64,000 bases of DNA, taken from positions 1,589,001 to 1,653,000 of the forward strand of contig QQUY01000001.1 in the NCBI GenBank assembly GCA_003385635.1. Reading direction: 5' to 3'. Source of the DNA: Acidobacteriota bacterium (GTDB lineage Bacteria > Acidobacteriota > Blastocatellia > Pyrinomonadales > Pyrinomonadaceae). The notes beneath the pieces were generated by a model. The model worked only from the letters and a program-made list of their open reading frames with translations. It was not told where the DNA came from and made no database searches. The translations under genes were made by a program, and so were the position numbers. Position 1 is the first letter of the stretch, and each line of letters begins with the position of its first letter. Below are positions 33,470-42,522 of the stretch, in pieces.

Positions 33470-36400
33470 TCATTCGTCGATCGCTTCATCAATACACTCA
33501 GCCAAGACCTCCGCCAATCCTCCAACATACGGCTCTCTCACGATCGATCCGTGATGCCCCTCGACCTCGTGAATCTCCAAATCCCCAATCTCAAAATTCT
33601 TCCAGTTAAGCGTAGGATCGGGAACTATACCCAGTGGCTGCCGACTAGCACGGAACAAGGTGACCTTTCCCGGGTAAGGTCTAGGGTCGTAGTTCTTTGC
33701 AGCCTGTTCGAGGCGGTTCTCAAGTCGCAGGAGATGATCTGGAAGCGCTCTTCCCTCCTCAATGTAGGCGGAAGTCTGCTTTACCCTTATCGTATCGCGG
33801 AACTTCCTCCGATACTTCGTTAACGCTTTCGCAAGTCGTTCGTCTATGTACTCGAACTTCGCCTTGAAGCTGAGCTTCAGGAGGCTGTTCGTGTGATGTT
33901 GCCACCTGCGAAAGGCTTTGAATATGGTCCGCTTCAATGCGGTCGTTCTCCGCAGATAGTTCGGATAGCCCGGCGCCGCAGTATCAAAGAATGCAACCAT
34001 GCCGATGGATTCTCCAGCAGCGGTCAGTTGTCTTGCTGCTTCATACGCCACGAGTCCGCCGAAAGAGGAGCCGCCCAAGAAATACGGGCCTTCGGGTTGA
34101 ACTTCACGAATCTCACGAATGTAGTAGGCGGCCATCTCTTCTATCGAGTCATGCCCCAACTGTCGTCCGCTTAGCCTTCGTGCCTGAAGACCGTATACAG
34201 GTTGATCTTCTCCGAGCCTGCGCGCAAGGTCACTGTAGAACAAAACGTTCCCACCAACGGCATGCATACAGAAGAGAGGAGGTTTCGATCCCTCAGGCTG
34301 GATCGGAACCAGCGAGGATTCTCTTGGCGCCCAATCTTCATTCGCCAGCACATCGGCGAGCTTCTCGATCGTATCCGCTTCAAACAAGGTTGCAAGCGGA
34401 ATGGTCTTGTCAAAATTGGCCTCAACTTTCGAGAACATTCGCAAGGCCGCAAGCGAATGTCCCCCGATCTCGAAGAAGTTGTCTGTGATCCCTATGGGTG
34501 ACGTCGCGAGCACATCCTCCCAGATACTCACCAGACCCCGTTCTGTTTCGTTACGCGGAAGCCGAAATCCGTTCTGGACTTTGCTATCTCTTGCTTCGGG
34601 TCTGGGAAGGGCATTGCGATCAAGCTTTCCGTTGGGTGTCTTGGGCAATCGCTCCATCTCGACGATCGCGGACGGGAGCATATAACCCGGAAGGGTTTTC
34701 CGGAGCATTCCAAAAACAAGTTCCCGGTCGATATGGCTTTCGCGGTTCCCAACAGCGTAGGCAATGATCCCGCCTTCCCCAGCGCCGTTCTCCTGACATA
34801 TAACGACCGCTTCTTTCACGCAATCAAGATCACACAACGCAGTTTCGATCTCTCCAAGCTCGATCCGGAAGCCTCGAACTTTCACCTGATGGTCATTGCG
34901 CCCGGTGAATTCGATGTTTCCATCCGGAAGGAACCGCCCCAGGTCTCCGGTCCTATAGAGTCTTGAGCCCGGCTCGTCGCTGAAGCGATCCGGAACGAAC
35001 TTCTCTGCGGTCAGTTCTTTGCCGTTCAGATAGCCCCGGGAAAGCTGCTTGCCGCCTATATAGATCTCGCCAACCACTCCTGTCGGAACCGGCTGCCGGC
35101 GATCGTCCAGAATGTACGTCCGGACATTCGAGACAGGACGCCCGATCGGTAGCGACCTTCCATCAAAGTCCCGCTCAAACTTCCAGCTCGTTGCATCGAT
35201 CGTGGCTTCGGTCGGGCCATATAGGTTGTGAAGCTCTGCCGTGTGCTGCGCTGCGAACTCCGATGCCAGTTTCCTGGAAAGGACCTCGCCACCCGATAGA
35301 ACGAGACGCAAGGAGCCGCAATCCTCAAGGAGCCGCTCTTCGACAAGTACCTCGAAAAGTGACGGCACTAGCTGAAGCACAGTTACCCTTTCGCGAACGA
35401 TAAGGTCAGAGAGGTATTTCAGATCGAGGTGACCCCCGGGTTCTGCAACGATGAGCTGACCCCCGACCAAGAGCGGCGCCAGGAACTCCCAAACCGAAGC
35501 ATCGAAACTAAAAGGCGTCTTCTGGACGATCCGGTCTTCCGAAGTGAGCTCAAAATGCCGGATCATCCATCTCATATGATTGAGGATCGCTTTGTGCTCG
35601 ACCATCACTCCCTTAGGATTTCCGGTTGAACCCGAGGTATAGATGACATAGGCCAATGCGCCGGGATCCGTTTCTACGGGAAAATACTGTTCATCGTTTT
35701 CAGCGATTCGTCCCCAGTCAGCATCGAGCCTAATCAACTTTGCAGGACCCTCAGGAAGCGTTTTGGCGATGCCCGCAGTCGTGAGGATGATCGGTACGTC
35801 GGCATCCTGAACCATAAACGCAAGGCGTTCCGCTGGGTATTCGGGGTCCATCGGTAAGTAAGCGCCACCGGCCTTGAGGATCCCAAGGATTCCGATCACC
35901 ATTTCCAACGAACGATCGAGGCACAGACCGACAGGAACATCGCGACCAACTCCTCGTTTTCGAAGGTAGTGCGCCAGTTTATCGGATCTGTTGTTCAACT
36001 CTGCGTATGACAGCCGCTCGTTTCCGTAGACCACCGCATCGGCATCAGGTGTCTTTCGCGCCTGCTCATCAAAGAACTTGTGGACAGTATCCTCTTGGGG
36101 ATAGTCGACCGCCGTATCATTCCACTCTTTTAGAATCTGTAGTTCTTCGGCAACGGTCAGAATCGGCATTTCCGCGACCTGTCCTTCCGGGTCTTTCACA
36201 GCCGCTTCTGCGAGGGTTTCGAAATGTCCGGCCATACGCCGCACAGTCTTCTCATCAAAGAGGTCCGTACAGTATTCCCATTCACCTTCAAACCCGGTCT
36301 TCGTATCAGTGATCCAGAGAGTGAGGTCAAACATCGATATCCCGCGGTCGATGTTAAGATGAGTCCCTTTTATTCCGGCCAGGTCAAGCATTGCATCAGG

Positions 36401-39352
36401 TGAGTTCTGAAAAACAAACATCGCCTGGACCAGCGGATTGAATGCAGTTGAGCGCTCCTTGACTACGGACTCGACCACGTTCTCGAACGGCACGCTCTTG
36501 TGGACATATCCGTCGATGCAGGTCCTTCGCACCTGTTCCACGAGGCTTCTAAAACTCTGGTCTCCATTGAGGTCGAGTCGAAGCGCCAGCGTGTTCACGA
36601 AGAAACCAATGACCGATTGCAGTTCGCTTTGATCCCGATTCGTTACAGGGGTGCCGACAATGATGTCCTCTTCGCTCGTGTATCGCATCAGCATTGCTGC
36701 AAAGAGCGCAAGAAAGACCATATAGGGAGTCGCTCCCAATTCGGTGCTCAACGAACGGATGCTTTCGGAAGTGTCAGGACCCAAACTGAAGAAACTCGAA
36801 TGACCGCGGAATTTTTGTACAGGAGGCCGAAGCTTGTCTACCGGCAGGCTTAGAAGGCTGGGCGGTTTCTCGAGCGCCCTCTTCCAGAACGCCATCGATT
36901 CTTTTAGGGTTCCGGCCTCAAGTTGTTCTCTCTGCCAAATGGCGTAATCTGTGTAATCAAGCTCGTTTCTTAAATTTGCAGGCCGCCGGCCCTGGCGAAT
37001 CGAGTTGTAAGATTCGGAGGTCTCGTCCAGGAAGACGTCAAGCGACCACGCATCGAAAACAATGTGGTGAACAGTGACCAAAAGGACATTGGAGGTTTCG
37101 GCAAGCCGGATCAGATCCGTCCGCATCAACGGCCCTCGTTCCAGGTCGAAAGGCTCTTGAGACTTGCTCGCGAGGATCTCCCTTAATCGAGGTTCTTTTT
37201 CTTCAGAATCCAACCCTGCAAGATCAATGTTGGCCAGCTCCGGCAGCTGGCCGGCACCCGGAGTCTGGAAAGGCTGCCCTTCTACTGCGCCAAAGACCGA
37301 TCTCAAGATCGGGTGCTTCGCAACGACGGACTGGATGGCAGCTTCAAGTGCGTCAGCGTCCAGATCGCCTTCCAAGCGAAACGCCGCTGGAACGTTGTAC
37401 ACGGCCGTACCGGGATTAAGCTGTTCAAAGAACCATATTCGCTCTTGGCCGGGAGAAAGCGGGACCGCTCCTTTTCGAGACAATTTCCTTATGCGGACTT
37501 CAAGGTCGACCGGATCAAGCCCGGTTTTTAACTTGTCTATGCGGGAAGACAGTGCCTCAACGGTCTCGAAGCCAAAGATATCGGAGATGTTCGCATTTAC
37601 TTTCAATCGCTCGTTGATAACGGCGACGGCGCGCGTTGCTAGCAGCGATTCGCCCCCGAGGTGAAAGAAGTTGTCGTCCAGGCCCACGGACCCGATTCCA
37701 AGAATTTCCTTCCAGATCTCAACAACCGTTCGCTCCGTCTCAGTGTTTGGTTGCTTCACCACTGCCGGTGCCGTAATCGATTCGACTTGTTCGGGTAGGG
37801 CACTCCGGTCGACCTTGTTGTTGACGTTCAACGGAAGGGCTTCCAGATGCACAAACGCCGAGGGTATCATGTATTCGGGGAGCGTCTTGATAAGCGATGA
37901 TCTCAGTAAATGAGCATCAGGAGTGTGTCCCGGCTCCGGTACTATAAAGGCGGCAAGACCCGGTTCTCCGCTTTGCATCGTTCGAAGCACTACGACGGCT
38001 TCCCTGACTTCACCTATTGCAAGCAGCGCGGCTTCGATCTCGCCCGGTTCGATCCGAATGCCGCGCAGTTTGATCTGAAAGTCTGTCCGGCCCAGGATCT
38101 CGAGCTTGCCATTCTCATCCAACCTGCCCCTGTCACCGGTTCGGTAAAAACGAATCCCGTTTCGATCCACAAATTTTTCAGCCGACAATTCGTCACGATC
38201 CAAGTAGCCGGTCGCGACCCCTGCACCGCCAATATAGACTTCGCCCGAATCTCCGGCCGAAACCTCTTGCCCTTTCAGATCGCAAACGGCGACCGCGACA
38301 CCGGGAAACGGTGTGCCTACAAGGGTCCGATCGATCGTTTTCTCTCTTGAAACGAACTCGGAACAAGCCATGCAAGCTACTTCGCTGCAACCGTAGATAA
38401 CGTATATTTCGGCGTTCTTGAATACACGCTTCATTGCCTCGAGAACGTCGGGCGGGACAAGATCGCCCCCGGTTGAAACATGCGTGAAATGGCTGAACCG
38501 TTCGGGATCGATCCCATTGTCCTCGATGTATCCCAGAAGCTTTCTGAAAAGGCTAGGCGATGTATGCATCGCTGTGAGACCTTCAAGTGTGTCTACAAGT
38601 CTTGGAAAATCGAGAATGTGGTCCCGTGTGAGCAGTCGAACAGACCCGCCCGCGACCAGAGGAATGAGGAGCTCAAAGAATGTAATGCTGAATGTGTACC
38701 TCGCTATCGAGGGCATGACCGTTTCAGGCCCGAAGCGATAGGAATCGCAGGCGACCGAGACATAGTGGCTCAGGTTCTCGTATGAGGCCAGGATCCCTTT
38801 TGGCATACCGGTGGTACCGGAAGTATAGACAACGTAAGCTGTTTGACCTCGCTCGTACTGCACATCCGGTACAGTTTCTGGCTGACCCAGGAGCGCATCT
38901 TCGTCCCGGCCGTATAGAAAGGTCGAGAAATCGCCATCGTCGATCAAGGGAACAAGCCCTTCCCGGGAAATGATGACAGCCGGGTCAGTATCCTCGATCA
39001 TTATCTCGAGCCTGGCGCGCGGGAAATCCGGGTCGAGCGGCACGTAAACCGCCCCCGCCTTGAAGATGCCGAGCATCGATACGATGACCTCAAATGAAGT
39101 ATCAAGACAAACGCAGACCCGATCTTCCGCACCGATCCCCTGACCGACCAGGTAGTTCGCAAATGCGTTCGCACGTCTCTCCAACTCTGAGTAGCTAAGT
39201 TGACAATCTTCGAATCGGAGAGCCGAAGCGTCGCCTCTGAAGGCAGCGTGGTGCTCGACAGCCTTGTGGATCGGCACCGGTAACGCGGCGCCAGCCCGTT
39301 CTACGGCCGCGATTTGTCCTGCCTGGTTGTTGAGTCTCGAGCTCGATCTCAT
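33470..39352 (-). CDS. Nonribosomal peptide synthetase, A-T-C-A-T-TE
   Basis: 1960-aa multienzyme. A1 (about 30-525: YTSGTTGMPKGI, FYRTGDRGR, NVNNKVDRSALP), T1 (DDNFFHLGGESLL, phosphopantetheine Ser569), C (630-1060; VHHIVFDAWSL, His763 active), A2 (1090-1585; IYTSGSTGNPKGV, NLYGPTEATIDA), T2 (DNFFEIGGHSLA, Ser1633), TE (1695-1955; GGSSFGG with Ser1763, EGHHGSIV). A1 has Ser222 where amino-acid-activating domains have the substrate-anchoring Asp (YTFSITFFE against FSFDASVWE) and GCSE instead of GPTE, so it may activate a non-alpha-amino acid. Hand alignment to GrsA positions gives A2 a code D-A-W-Q-L-G-L-I-D, close to glutamine codes. The C domain start (PLSPGQERIWFFEQLNPGTA) looks LCL type. 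Start: ATG at 39352 preferred over TTG at 39379. No MbtH gene is visible nearby. Confidence 0.93.
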   Translation of the reverse strand: MRSSSRLNNQAGQIAAVERAGAALPVPIHKAVEHHAAFRGDASALRFEDCQLSYSELERRANAFANYLVGQGIGAEDRVCVCLDTSFEVIVSMLGIFKAGAVYVPLDPDFPRARLEIMIEDTDPAVIISREGLVPLIDDGDFSTFLYGRDEDALLGQPETVPDVQYERGQTAYVVYTSGTTGMPKGILASYENLSHYVSVACDSYRFGPETVMPSIARYTFSITFFELLIPLVAGGSVRLLTRDHILDFPRLVDTLEGLTAMHTSPSLFRKLLGYIEDNGIDPERFSHFTHVSTGGDLVPPDVLEAMKRVFKNAEIYVIYGCSEVACMACSEFVSREKTIDRTLVGTPFPGVAVAVCDLKGQEVSAGDSGEVYIGGAGVATGYLDRDELSAEKFVDRNGIRFYRTGDRGRLDENGKLEILGRTDFQIKLRGIRIEPGEIEAALLAIGEVREAVVVLRTMQSGEPGLAAFIVPEPGHTPDAHLLRSSLIKTLPEYMIPSAFVHLEALPLNVNNKVDRSALPEQVESITAPAVVKQPNTETERTVVEIWKEILGIGSVGLDDNFFHLGGESLLATRAVAVINERLKVNANISDIFGFETVEALSSRIDKLKTGLDPVDLEVRIRKLSRKGAVPLSPGQERIWFFEQLNPGTAVYNVPAAFRLEGDLDADALEAAIQSVVAKHPILRSVFGAVEGQPFQTPGAGQLPELANIDLAGLDSEEKEPRLREILASKSQEPFDLERGPLMRTDLIRLAETSNVLLVTVHHIVFDAWSLDVFLDETSESYNSIRQGRRPANLRNELDYTDYAIWQREQLEAGTLKESMAFWKRALEKPPSLLSLPVDKLRPPVQKFRGHSSFFSLGPDTSESIRSLSTELGATPYMVFLALFAAMLMRYTSEEDIIVGTPVTNRDQSELQSVIGFFVNTLALRLDLNGDQSFRSLVEQVRRTCIDGYVHKSVPFENVVESVVKERSTAFNPLVQAMFVFQNSPDAMLDLAGIKGTHLNIDRGISMFDLTLWITDTKTGFEGEWEYCTDLFDEKTVRRMAGHFETLAEAAVKDPEGQVAEMPILTVAEELQILKEWNDTAVDYPQEDTVHKFFDEQARKTPDADAVVYGNERLSYAELNNRSDKLAHYLRKRGVGRDVPVGLCLDRSLEMVIGILGILKAGGAYLPMDPEYPAERLAFMVQDADVPIILTTAGIAKTLPEGPAKLIRLDADWGRIAENDEQYFPVETDPGALAYVIYTSGSTGNPKGVMVEHKAILNHMRWMIRHFELTSEDRIVQKTPFSFDASVWEFLAPLLVGGQLIVAEPGGHLDLKYLSDLIVRERVTVLQLVPSLFEVLVEERLLEDCGSLRLVLSGGEVLSRKLASEFAAQHTAELHNLYGPTEATIDATSWKFERDFDGRSLPIGRPVSNVRTYILDDRRQPVPTGVVGEIYIGGKQLSRGYLNGKELTAEKFVPDRFSDEPGSRLYRTGDLGRFLPDGNIEFTGRNDHQVKVRGFRIELGEIETALCDLDCVKEAVVICQENGAGEGGIIAYAVGNRESHIDRELVFGMLRKTLPGYMLPSAIVEMERLPKTPNGKLDRNALPRPEARDSKVQNGFRLPRNETERGLVSIWEDVLATSPIGITDNFFEIGGHSLAALRMFSKVEANFDKTIPLATLFEADTIEKLADVLANEDWAPRESSLVPIQPEGSKPPLFCMHAVGGNVLFYSDLARRLGEDQPVYGLQARRLSGRQLGHDSIEEMAAYYIREIREVQPEGPYFLGGSSFGGLVAYEAARQLTAAGESIGMVAFFDTAAPGYPNYLRRTTALKRTIFKAFRRWQHHTNSLLKLSFKAKFEYIDERLAKALTKYRRKFRDTIRVKQTSAYIEEGRALPDHLLRLENRLEQAAKNYDPRPYPGKVTLFRASRQPLGIVPDPTLNWKNFEIGDLEIHEVEGHHGSIVREPYVGGLAEVLAECIDEAIDE

Positions 39353-39453
39353 GTGGGAGCAGTCAACCGATTCCTGCAAACACTTCGTTCTAAAAAGCCT
39401 CTGCGCCTGTGCTTGAATTCAAGCAAGGTTCGCGCGCGCTTCTACAATTGTCT

Positions 39454-40146
39454 CTAACTGTTCAAAATCAGATTCTCGACGAAATTCCAATCCTCAAGCG
39501 TGTCGATGTTCGCACTGTGACGGCGTTCGATCTCATAACCAAAGACCGATCTGCCGTAAAGATTCTCGTACTTCCTCAATACCTTCGTCCGGACCACATA
39601 GACAGACCCGTCCCTGTGGAAAGCATCCGGAAGGTCCTGCCTCCTTGAGACAGGTTCTTTGTCTCCGGAGGTCAGAGCCAATTCACCGTTCTCTGACTTC
39701 CAGTAGACCCATTTCGGGTTATAAGCGTGTGGAACGCGAAGAACGCTGACTACCGAATCGGCTCCTGATTCTGCAAGGAGGTGGATCGATCCGTCTATGT
39801 CTTCCGGCCTGCGAAGGGGACTCGTTGGCTGAAGCAGACATACTGCGTCGAAGAGCTCGCCGGTTTCCTGCATATGGCGGACGGCGTGAGCCACAACAGG
39901 AAATGTTGGTGTCGAGTCTTCCGCGAGTTCCGGCGGACGCATGAATGGGACTTCCAGTCCGAGCTCTTTGCCGACTCGTGCGATCTCATTATCGTCCGTG
40001 CTCAGAATTACTTTGGAAAGCAGATTCGCATTCAACGCACTTTCCGCCGTGTAAGCCAAGAGCGGCTTGCCGTTAAGCAGCTTGATGTTCTTTCTCGGAA
40101 CGCCTTTGGAACCGCCGCGCGCCGGAATTAAGCCTAAAACTCTCAA
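39454..40146 (-). CDS. neuA: CMP-nonulosonate (N-acylneuraminate) cytidylyltransferase
   Basis: 230-aa enzyme joining CTP with a nonulosonic acid to give the CMP-sugar donor. N-terminus MRVLGLIPARGGSKGVPRKN is the canonical nucleotide-binding motif; also ILSTDDNEIARVGKELGLEV, LLQPTSPLRRPEDIDGSIHL and RRQDLPDAFHRDGSVYVVRT. Near the C-terminus RRHSANIDTLEDWNFVE contains the DxxxD metal site. Start is a TTG (40144-40146) exactly at the conserved N-terminus, preceded by GGGAAACGG as a possible Shine-Dalgarno. It is third in a neuB-neuC-neuA operon, 17 nt after neuC. The family cannot tell Neu5Ac from legionaminic or related acids. Confidence 0.92.
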   Translation of the reverse strand: MRVLGLIPARGGSKGVPRKNIKLLNGKPLLAYTAESALNANLLSKVILSTDDNEIARVGKELGLEVPFMRPPELAEDSTPTFPVVAHAVRHMQETGELFDAVCLLQPTSPLRRPEDIDGSIHLLAESGADSVVSVLRVPHAYNPKWVYWKSENGELALTSGDKEPVSRRQDLPDAFHRDGSVYVVRTKVLRKYENLYGRSVFGYEIERRHSANIDTLEDWNFVENLILNS

Positions 40147-40163
40147 ATGTTCCGTTTCCCGAA

Positions 40164-41324
40164 TTAGTATGTCAGGCGCTTGTCGATCTCGAGCGGTGCC
40201 TTCGCGAGCACGTCCGAAATGGCCTCTCCCGCGTTGCCATCCCCGTACAAACGGTTCATTTCGTATCTTCCGTTCGAGAATTGCTTTTGCATCGCTTCCT
40301 GAATCTCAACTTTCGAGTACCCTACGTCGATCACGTTCGATCCCCTTTCTCTGCCGTGCTGTCGTGTGCCAATGTTCACTACCGGCACGCCAAGGAACGA
40401 GCATTCCCTGATTCCGACGCTCGAATTCCCTATCAGGCACCTGCTGTTGTATAGCAGGCGAAGGAAATCTGACGGCTCCATGTTCTTAAAGAAATGCAGG
40501 TTCTTCGGTCGGTACTTCTCTCTGAATGAACGGATCCCGTTGGAAGTTCCGTCTGAACCTGCATCGACGTTTGGCCAGAACCAGAGAGTGGGTATATCGA
40601 ACTCATAGATCGCTTCCAAGGTCTCCATAACGTGCTGGCGGGCCTTTTCGTGTTCAGTGGTGACAGGATGCTGCATCACTACCAGATATCCGTTGTCCAG
40701 CTGCTGAAGATCACCCACTCCGCCGTACCTTTCGAAAGGGTTAAAGCCCAGGCTCGGATCGTCACAGATGGCTGCGGCCAGATCGATCGAAGGACAACCG
40801 GTAACGAAAACCTTCCGGTCCTCCTCGCCCATCCTTCTGACACGCTCCGCCGCACCCCTTGTCGAGACCAGATGGATATCTGCAAGCTTCGTTACGGCGT
40901 GACGGACCTTTTCGTCTATCGAACCTGTCACCTCTCCGCCCTGAATATGAGCGACCGGGATGTTCATATACGAAGCCGCGACCGCCGTGGCAAGGGTTTC
41001 AAAACGGTCTGCGATCGTCACGACAACATCGGGCCGGAGGTTGTCGAACACGGTCGCAAGCTCGAGCATTCCGAGGCCCGTCGTCTTGGCCATGGATGCA
41101 GGATTCTCGCCCTCGAGAACCATGTAGACTCGGGCCGCTATCGGAAAGCCGTCTTTCTCGATGTAGTTGACTGCCGTACCGTAGCGGTCCAGTAGAGCGG
41201 ATGCCGCTACAACAAGCTGCAGTTCAAGATCAGGATGTTCGAGGATCGCCTTTAGGGCTGTCTTGATCCGGCTGTAGCTTGGCCGGGCTGTAATGACAAC
41301 GCAGACTTTTCTTTTATCGCTCAT
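40164..41324 (-). CDS. neuC: UDP-GlcNAc 2-epimerase, hydrolysing (NeuC)
   Basis: 386-aa enzyme releasing ManNAc (or a derivative) from the UDP-sugar as the first committed step to sialic-type acids. Motifs: KVCVVITARPSYSRIKTALK at the N-terminus, VVTIADRFETLATAVAASYM, IPVAHIQGGEVTGSIDEKVR and HAVTKLADIHLVSTRGAAER, then YLVVMQHPVTTEHEKARQHV and CLIGNSSVGIRECSFLGVPV followed by VNIGTRQHGRERGSNVIDVG. The GG-E-TGSIDE and HAVTKLADIH stretches mark the hydrolysing type. ATG at 41324; 40 nt after neuB. It could act on UDP-diNAcBac (LegG role) if the aminosugar genes lie elsewhere. Confidence 0.92.
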   Translation of the reverse strand: MSDKRKVCVVITARPSYSRIKTALKAILEHPDLELQLVVAASALLDRYGTAVNYIEKDGFPIAARVYMVLEGENPASMAKTTGLGMLELATVFDNLRPDVVVTIADRFETLATAVAASYMNIPVAHIQGGEVTGSIDEKVRHAVTKLADIHLVSTRGAAERVRRMGEEDRKVFVTGCPSIDLAAAICDDPSLGFNPFERYGGVGDLQQLDNGYLVVMQHPVTTEHEKARQHVMETLEAIYEFDIPTLWFWPNVDAGSDGTSNGIRSFREKYRPKNLHFFKNMEPSDFLRLLYNSRCLIGNSSVGIRECSFLGVPVVNIGTRQHGRERGSNVIDVGYSKVEIQEAMQKQFSNGRYEMNRLYGDGNAGEAISDVLAKAPLEIDKRLTY

Positions 41325-41364
41325 AAATGGGAGTTTGTCTGGTCACGTTAGTGAAGAATAAGGT

Positions 41365-42429
41365 TCAGTCGACTTCGGATACATCGTCCAGCTGGATCAT
41401 CTGGTCAGCGGCAATATCACGAATCAGCCGCTTTCCGATCAGTTCGTGCGCTTTCTGCGCGGGGAGGCCGGTCCCTGGTTTCTTGAACCGGATCATGCCT
41501 TCCGTGACGATCGAACCTTTCGTCAGATCGCTTCCCGCGTAGACGCTTTTAGTAAAGAGCTTCCTGAGCGGCTCCATTTCCGCGGCCAGCTCTTCCTTGT
41601 CAACGGGACTTGCAATGACCTTCTCGATCCATCTCGTTCCTTCAACGAGCTGTGAGAGTTCCGAGGTCGTGATGCTCGCAGGCACGTCCGGCCCGAACAT
41701 CTCTTTGCTCAACGCAACGTGGACCTCTATCACCTCCGCACCGAGGGTGGCTGCCGCGAGACCCGTATAAATGTTGCCGGAATGGTCAGAAAGACCAACT
41801 GGACATCCGAACTCGCTTCTCAAGGTTTCGAGTTGGTTCAATCCTACTTTTTCGGGCGGACAGGGGTATGCGGAAGTACACTGCAATATGGCGAGGTGAT
41901 TCCCTTTGTCCTCGATTCGCTTAACCGCGGATTTCAGCTCGGCGAGCCCGCTCATTCCCGTCGAAAGGATCACAGGATCGCCCGTCGAAGTGACCAAGTC
42001 GAGGAGAAACGGGTTCGATACCTCGCCTGAAGCAATCTTCCATACACGCATTCCGATACGGGACAGCAGCTCGACAGCTTCTGTAGAAAAAGGGGAGCTC
42101 ATGAACAGGATCCCCCTGTCATCCGCATGCTTTTTCAGACCCGCCCATTCATCCGGTCTGAACTCCATTCGCTTCCAGTACTCGAATCGGGATTCCTCGT
42201 ACGGACTGAACTTCACACGCCACGGCTCATCCCTCGTGCTTTCCGCATCCGCGATATGGGTCTGGAACTTTACCGCGTCTGCACCCGCATCGGCGATGGC
42301 GTCAATGAACGAATGAGCAAGGCCGAGGCTCCCGTCGTGAGTCTGAGCGACCTCACCGATCACGAGACACCTGCCGTCCGTTCCCTTTCGGGTCGAACCA
42401 TCCAGACAAACCTCTCTGAAACCCTGCAT
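41365..42429 (-). CDS. neuB: N-acetylneuraminate synthase family protein (NeuB, with SAF domain)
   Basis: 354-aa synthase condensing phosphoenolpyruvate with ManNAc or a related hexose to a nonulosonic acid. TIM barrel with VIGEVAQTHDGSLGLAHSFI, AGADAVKFQTHIADAES, FMSSPFSTEAVELLSRIGMR, VWKIASGEVSNPFLLDLV, VILSTGMSGLAELKSAV and LGAEVIEVHVALSKEMFGPD. The C-terminal antifreeze-like SAF domain covers about 285-354 (SVYAGSDLTKGSIVTEGMIR, KPGTGLPAQKAHELIGKRL). The open frame reaches 42507, but that would put the start inside an intrinsic terminator. The ATG at 42427-42429 has AGGA 8 nt upstream and matches the family N-terminus. Because of that terminator the neu operon probably has its own promoter or depends on read-through. 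Confidence 0.92.
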   Translation of the reverse strand: MQGFREVCLDGSTRKGTDGRCLVIGEVAQTHDGSLGLAHSFIDAIADAGADAVKFQTHIADAESTRDEPWRVKFSPYEESRFEYWKRMEFRPDEWAGLKKHADDRGILFMSSPFSTEAVELLSRIGMRVWKIASGEVSNPFLLDLVTSTGDPVILSTGMSGLAELKSAVKRIEDKGNHLAILQCTSAYPCPPEKVGLNQLETLRSEFGCPVGLSDHSGNIYTGLAAATLGAEVIEVHVALSKEMFGPDVPASITTSELSQLVEGTRWIEKVIASPVDKEELAAEMEPLRKLFTKSVYAGSDLTKGSIVTEGMIRFKKPGTGLPAQKAHELIGKRLIRDIAADQMIQLDDVSEVD

Positions 42430-42466
42430 CGATTCGGTCCTTTTGTTCTTCAGTTCTTTGTGTCCC

Positions 42467-42499
42467 AAAAATAAAGGAGCCTCGCAACAAGGCTCCTTT
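42467..42499 (-). terminator. Intrinsic terminator between wzc and neuB
   Basis: Minus-strand hairpin with a perfect 9-bp stem AAAGGAGCC / GGCTCCTTT (42491-42499 with 42473-42481), a 9-nt loop, then A and five U (42467-42471). It ends 24 nt after the wzc stop and lies upstream of neuB, so it separates the export/kinase transcription unit from the downstream biosynthesis genes. Confidence 0.85.
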
Positions 42500-42522
42500 G
42501 TCGTCATCCGACTGCCTTTGCC

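Noticed and set aside
42430..42507. Upstream extension of neuB to 42507
   Set aside because: The extra codons run through an intrinsic terminator hairpin; the ATG at 42429 has a Shine-Dalgarno and matches the family start.
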